This document shows positions 5,632-8,875 of a stretch of DNA of 8,875 bases, piece by piece; the first letter of the stretch is position 1, and each line of letters opens with the position of its first letter. A program made the translations under genes and the position numbers. This stretch comes from an uncultured Prevotellaceae bacterium (lineage in GTDB: Bacteria; Bacteroidota; Bacteroidia; Bacteroidales; Bacteroidaceae). The DNA lies in contig CALCEL010000113.1 of NCBI GenBank assembly GCA_937900485.1, positions 1-8,875 on the forward strand, in the 5' to 3' direction. Below the pieces are notes generated by a model. That model was not told the origin of the DNA, searched no databases, and saw only the letters and a list, made by a program, of their open reading frames with translations.

Positions 5632-6444
5632 ATGACGGAAAAGAATCCTAATAATAAAAGTTTGTCCATTCGTGTCAGCACGAATGGACTTTCTTTTTGT
5701 TCATACAAACCGATGTCGAATACTCAGTTCGAGTATAAGGTGTACGACATTCAACCAACAATCTCACTCGCGGCTAACGTTAAAGAGGCGCTGAGAAATG
5801 AACCGATGCTGAAAGATGAGTATCAACGAGTGAATGTGCTTATCACTACACCGCATTTCACAACTGTGCCTGTGGCTTATTTCAACTTTGACGACGCAGT
5901 GAAGTATTATGAGTGTGCGTTCCCAAAGGATAAACCTCAGCATGTCAGTTATAATGTGCTGAGACGTTCGGGCATTGCTATAGTGTTTGGACTTGACAAG
6001 AACGTGTATCAGCTGATACACGATGACTTCCCTCGCGCGAGATTCTATGCCTCAGCAAGTACGCTGATAGAGTTTTTCGGTGAGAAAAGCATGTTCGGCA
6101 CTAACAGGAAGATGTATGCGTACCTGCATGACAAGGAACTGACGCTATATGCCTTCGACAATGGACGTATGCTGTTTGTCAACACTTTCGCAGTCGGTAC
6201 AGTGGCGGACACTCAGTATTACATCTTAAATGTGTGGAAACAATTGGGATTTGACCAGGTCGAGGATTCTCTGTCCATCGTGGGCGATACACTGGAACAT
6301 CGTAAGGAACTTGTCAGCAAGACGCAGAATTTCATCGGTAATATAAGTTTGATTGACCGCCGTGAGGACTTTAGAAATGAGCTTACGGGCGGCAATGCGA
6401 ATATTCCTTACGATTTGCAGACTTTATTGGTTTGCGGTTTTTGA
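5632..6444 (+). CDS. DUF3822 family protein
   Basis: A 270-residue protein with the features of the Bacteroidota-specific DUF3822 family: an N-terminal LSIRVSTNGLSFCSY strand pair, a central domain with FNFDDAVKYYECAFP, and later YAYLHDKELTLYAFDNGRMLFVNTF and ADTQYYILNVWKQLGFD. The alternating strands and 'LFVNTF...D..YYIL..W..LGFD' pattern recall actin-like folds such as PilM, but I see no clear ATP-binding motif, so this is only a resemblance. No signal peptide or membrane segment is seen, so it is probably cytoplasmic. It is 11 bases after the upstream gene and 11 bases before rsmD. From memory the DUF3822-rsmD pair is common in Bacteroidales. The start at 5632 is favoured because the conserved-looking LSIRVS segment begins only ten residues in. 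The biochemical role is unknown. Confidence 0.88.
   Translation: MTEKNPNNKSLSIRVSTNGLSFCSYKPMSNTQFEYKVYDIQPTISLAANVKEALRNEPMLKDEYQRVNVLITTPHFTTVPVAYFNFDDAVKYYECAFPKDKPQHVSYNVLRRSGIAIVFGLDKNVYQLIHDDFPRARFYASASTLIEFFGEKSMFGTNRKMYAYLHDKELTLYAFDNGRMLFVNTFAVGTVADTQYYILNVWKQLGFDQVEDSLSIVGDTLEHRKELVSKTQNFIGNISLIDRREDFRNELTGGNANIPYDLQTLLVCGF
5660..5698 (+). terminator. Terminator-like hairpin inside the 5' end of the DUF3822 gene
   Basis: A perfect 11-base stem pairs 5664-5674 (GTCCATTCGTG) with 5679-5689 (CACGAATGGAC), with a TCAG tetraloop. A T-rich tract (TTTCTTTTTGTT) follows at 5690-5701. This is the shape of an intrinsic terminator, 43 bases after the stop codon of the upstream gene, but it lies within codons 11-23 of the DUF3822 gene. 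It could end or attenuate the transcript of the gene at 4868 and lower expression of DUF3822 and rsmD. Confidence 0.7.
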
Positions 6445-6455
6445 CGATTTCTTTT

Positions 6456-6986
6456 ATGCGTATTATCAGAGGTAAATATAAGGGACGGTCTTTTCCTACT
6501 CCTACGAATTTCAAGGCGCGTCCGACTACTGACTTCGCCAAGGAGGGCTTGTTTAATATCCTTGAGAATGTGTACGTCGACTTTGACTGCTCTCCTGTAG
6601 CGCTCGACCTTTTCAGTGGGACGGGCAGCATAGGACTGGAGTTTGTGAGCAGAGGATGCTCTAGCGTGGTCAGTGTGGAGAAGGATTTCAGACATTGGCA
6701 GTTCCTTTGTAAGGTGGCTCGTGAGCTTGATGTCAAGGAATGGCAGGTGTTAAAGAATGATGTGTTTAAGTTTTGCTCTCATTGTGACAAGACCTTTGAC
6801 ATCATCTTCGCTGACCCTCCTTATGCGTTACCTAATCTTTCTGACATCCCTGACGCTGTTCTGCCGTTGCTGAAAGATGGTGGTGTGTTTGTGCTGGAGC
6901 ATGGCAGGGATTATGATTTCAACAATCATGCAAGGTTTGTTGAGCACAGGAATTATGGTAGTGTGAACTTCAGTTTCTTCCAGTGA
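6456..6986 (+). CDS. rsmD: 16S rRNA (guanine(966)-N(2))-methyltransferase RsmD
   Basis: RsmD adds a methyl group from S-adenosylmethionine to N2 of G966 in 16S rRNA during 30S assembly. The 176-residue length fits the family. Visible motifs are MRIIRGKYKGR (1-11), ARPTTDFAKEGLFNIL (21-36, the RNA-side signature), the SAM-binding motif I LDLFSGTGSIGLE (50-62), VSVEKD (72-77) as the acidic residue after strand 2, and the catalytic DPPY (120-123) typical of N-directed methyltransferases. A TTG at 6432 would give eight extra residues overlapping DUF3822, but the ATG at 6456 gives the canonical MRII start and a gap of 11 bases after the DUF3822 stop, so it is preferred. Confidence 0.95.
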   Translation: MRIIRGKYKGRSFPTPTNFKARPTTDFAKEGLFNILENVYVDFDCSPVALDLFSGTGSIGLEFVSRGCSSVVSVEKDFRHWQFLCKVARELDVKEWQVLKNDVFKFCSHCDKTFDIIFADPPYALPNLSDIPDAVLPLLKDGGVFVLEHGRDYDFNNHARFVEHRNYGSVNFSFFQ

Positions 6987-7082
6987 TAACTGCCGGTCTC
7001 TCTCCCTATCTGAGTCTCTTGGCTCATATGATACCACTTTGCCCTATATATTATTTAAGGTGTATCGATTGAGTACATATAC

Positions 7083-7118
7083 AAAACCGCGGCGCATAAC
7101 TTATGCGCCGCGGTTTTT
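7083..7118. terminator. Bidirectional terminator between rsmD and thiL
   Basis: AAAACCGCGGCGCATAA (7083-7099) and its exact complement TTATGCGCCGCGGTTTT (7101-7117) flank a single base, giving a GC-rich stem of about 15 pairs in practice with a 5-base loop. Rightward reading ends in TTTTT; leftward reading ends in TTTT. It lies between convergent rsmD and thiL and should serve both. The remaining bases between these genes show no other feature. Confidence 0.93.
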
Positions 7119-7142
7119 ATTGTTTGTCTTTGCCTCGTCTTC

Positions 7143-8210
7143 TTAAAGGTCCTTTATCGGATTCCACCCCTGTGCCTTAAGCTCAAATTCGTTACCGTCT
7201 CTTGTGACGAGGCATTTGCCTAAAGACTCTTTTGTTATATAGCCGATCTCCTTCACCCCCTCCATTTGCTCTATCTTGTCATGCTCCGTGATTGGAACAG
7301 TGAAAAGTAGCTCGTAATCTTCTCCGCCGTTGAGGGCTGCCGTTGTGAGGTTCATGTTCATCTCCTCTGCCATAACTGCTGTCTGGTAGTCAATAGGAAT
7401 ACGTTCCTCGTATACTCTGCATCCCACGTGACTCTGTGTACATATGTGCATCAGCTCACTGCTGAGACCGTCGCTTATGTCCATCATTGACGTAGGTGTT
7501 ATGTTCATCTCCTTCAGCTTAGTTATGATGTCTCTCCTCGCCTCTGGCTTCATCTGTCTTTCCAGAAGATACTCCTTGCCGGCGAAGTCAGGTTGTGAGA
7601 TGGCGAGGCGCTCAGCGTCTGTCTTGGCATTCTCAATCTGTTTGTAGTAAACTTGTTTCTCTCTCTCCAGTAGCTGGAAGCCCATGTACGCGGCTCCTAG
7701 GTCGCCGCTGACGCATATGATGTCTGTCTCCTTCGCACCATCTCTCCTTATTGCCTTACCGGCTTCCACCTCGCCTATGCATGTTATGCTTATGGCGAGT
7801 CCTGTTCTTGATGAGCAAGTGTCACCTCCGACAATATCCACTCCGTGCTGGTCACAAGCAGTCTTGAGACCCTCGTAGAAATCGTTGAGGTCCTCCACGC
7901 CGAAGCGCTTGTCAACGGCTATGCTCACTGTAATCTGTTTAGGCATTCCGCCCATGGCGTAAATGTCGCTGAAGTTAACCTGTGCGCTTTTGTATCCCAA
8001 GTGTTTAAATGGGATATATGTGAGGTCGAAGTGAACACCCTCCATCAACATGTCAGTGGTGACGAGGGTCTCCATGCCTTCAGTCTGTGACAGCACTGCA
8101 CAGTCATCTCCCACACCAAGTTGTGAGGATTTGTTCTTCAGTTCAATGTCTTGTGTCAGGTGTTTAATCAATCCGAACTCACCAAGTGTAGCTATTTCTG
8201 TCTTCGCCAT
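7143..8210 (-). CDS. thiL: Thiamine-monophosphate kinase
   Basis: ThiL phosphorylates thiamine monophosphate with ATP to thiamine diphosphate, the active cofactor, in the cytoplasm. At 355 residues it is slightly long for the family. It belongs to the PurM/AIRS-like superfamily. Motifs: GVGDDCAVL (32-40, metal-binding Asp pair), TTDMLMEGVHFDL (51-63), NFSDIYAMGGMP (79-90), GGDTCSS (128-134), SGDLGAAYMGFQLL (168-181), MMDISDGLSSEL (242-253) and NGGEDYELLF (294-303). A charged segment at about 183-212 (REKQVYYKQIENAKTDAERLA) after the central helix accounts for the extra length and resembles other Bacteroidota homologues as I recall them. The ATG at 8210 lies 8 bases after the gmk stop, so the two are very likely co-transcribed. 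Confidence 0.95.
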   Translation of the reverse strand: MAKTEIATLGEFGLIKHLTQDIELKNKSSQLGVGDDCAVLSQTEGMETLVTTDMLMEGVHFDLTYIPFKHLGYKSAQVNFSDIYAMGGMPKQITVSIAVDKRFGVEDLNDFYEGLKTACDQHGVDIVGGDTCSSRTGLAISITCIGEVEAGKAIRRDGAKETDIICVSGDLGAAYMGFQLLEREKQVYYKQIENAKTDAERLAISQPDFAGKEYLLERQMKPEARRDIITKLKEMNITPTSMMDISDGLSSELMHICTQSHVGCRVYEERIPIDYQTAVMAEEMNMNLTTAALNGGEDYELLFTVPITEHDKIEQMEGVKEIGYITKESLGKCLVTRDGNEFELKAQGWNPIKDL

Positions 8211-8218
8211 GTTTTATC

Positions 8219-8788
8219 TTATTCGTTCAAAAAATCCTCAATGAGAGACTCTGCCTCCACTTCCGCTATCTCCAGATTGTCGTTGACGACCACCTCGTCA
8301 AATTTCTCTGCGAATGAGAGCTCGAACTCAGCCTTTGCCAATCTCTGCTCTATCACCTCCTGGCTGTCCGTGCCTCTGCCTTCGAGTCTTGAGCGCAGCT
8401 CCTCAATGCTTGGTGGCTGTATGAACAGACTTAACGCGCGGTTTCCGTACATCTGCTTGATGCTCATGGCGCCTTTGACGTCCACGTCGAATATCACGTT
8501 CTCGCCAGCTTTCAGTTGTGAGTCCACTTGTGACTTGAGTGTTCCGTAGAACTTATCCTTGTATACCTCCTCATACTCGATGAAGTCACCGGCGTCAATG
8601 TGTGACTTGAACTCATCTGGTGTCATGAAGAAATATTCCACACCGTTCTTCTCTGTGCCGCGTGGCTCTCGCGATGTGGCGGAAATTGAGAAATGCAGAT
8701 TGAGATCCTCGTTTTCCATCAGATACTTGACAATAGTGGATTTGCCGCTTCCTGATGGTGCGGCAAGTATAATCATTTTACCTTCCAT
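8219..8788 (-). CDS. gmk: Guanylate kinase
   Basis: Guanylate kinase converts GMP and ATP to GDP and ADP in the cytoplasm. The 189-residue length is normal. The P-loop APSGSGKST covers residues 10-18. The GMP-binding region has SISATSREPRGTEKNGVEYFF (from residue 34; S36, R40, R43 and Y52 are the expected contacts) and IEYEEVYKDKFYGT (70-83, E71 and Y81). FDVDVKGA (100-107) carries the acidic metal and catalytic residues, and the lid has LRSRLEGRGTDS with IEQRLAKA. The ATG at 8788 gives MEGKMIILAAPSGSGKS; Met5 is a possible alternative. It is followed by thiL. The 87 bases upstream (8789-8875) hold no clear gene or TAnnTTTG box. In many Bacteroidales yicC precedes gmk, but I cannot confirm a YicC end here. 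Confidence 0.96.
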   Translation of the reverse strand: MEGKMIILAAPSGSGKSTIVKYLMENEDLNLHFSISATSREPRGTEKNGVEYFFMTPDEFKSHIDAGDFIEYEEVYKDKFYGTLKSQVDSQLKAGENVIFDVDVKGAMSIKQMYGNRALSLFIQPPSIEELRSRLEGRGTDSQEVIEQRLAKAEFELSFAEKFDEVVVNDNLEIAEVEAESLIEDFLNE

Positions 8789-8875
8789 TGTTTTGTGTTT
8801 TTAGCAATATGCTGTTTCTGGAGTTTTTACTTATATAACTCTTGATTATCTGATTGAATTCCTTGTCCTGATTCT

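Noticed and set aside
6432..6455. TTG at 6432 as the start of rsmD
   Set aside because: It overlaps the end of DUF3822 and adds residues that RsmD proteins lack; the ATG at 6456 gives the canonical MRII start.
8789..8875. C-terminus of an upstream gene such as yicC before gmk
   Set aside because: Two leftward frames are partly open, one ending SDNQELYK-stop at about 8830, but neither resembles the YicC C-terminus; 87 bases are too few to decide.

Overview
The window looks like a chromosomal housekeeping segment of a Bacteroidota bacterium, most likely Bacteroidales and probably Prevotellaceae. The evidence is a type IX secretion protein (PorV), a Bacteroidota-specific DUF3822 gene next to rsmD, a menaquinone (MenA) route, starts without clear Shine-Dalgarno sites but with A/T-rich leaders, and promoter boxes of the Bacteroidota TAnnTTTG type. 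The genus is an inference from overall likeness. I see no rRNA, tRNA, CRISPR array or intact insertion sequence.

Layout. Positions 1-1416 hold the 3' part of porV and then ispF, both rightward, closed by a strong intrinsic terminator. Positions 1467-2285 are an 820-base gap between convergent genes. It holds a block of three copies of a 19-20 base motif (two direct, one inverted), a possible 53-residue ORF, some protein-like open frames without good starts, and a leftward terminator. Positions 2286-4769 hold a leftward pair, a RecD/Dda-like SF1 helicase followed by menA. Positions 4770-4867 are a compact divergent promoter region. Positions 4868-6986 hold a rightward trio: an unknown membrane-anchored protein, DUF3822 and rsmD. 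A near-perfect hairpin at 7083-7117 then serves as a bidirectional terminator. Positions 7143-8788 hold a leftward pair, gmk followed by thiL.

The identifiable enzymes are core functions: isoprenoid synthesis (IspF), menaquinone (MenA, which needs an isoprenoid chain), thiamine diphosphate (ThiL), guanine nucleotides (Gmk), rRNA methylation (RsmD) and protein secretion (PorV). I do not see a complete new multi-gene system. The parts most worth a second look are non-coding or dual-purpose: (1) an intrinsic-terminator-like hairpin lying inside the first codons of the DUF3822 gene, so one stretch appears to encode protein and also end the upstream transcript; (2) two divergent -7 boxes five bases apart around a perfect palindrome; and (3) the repeat block between ispF and menA, where one inverted copy can pair with either of two direct copies and where a small ORF ends inside a repeat.
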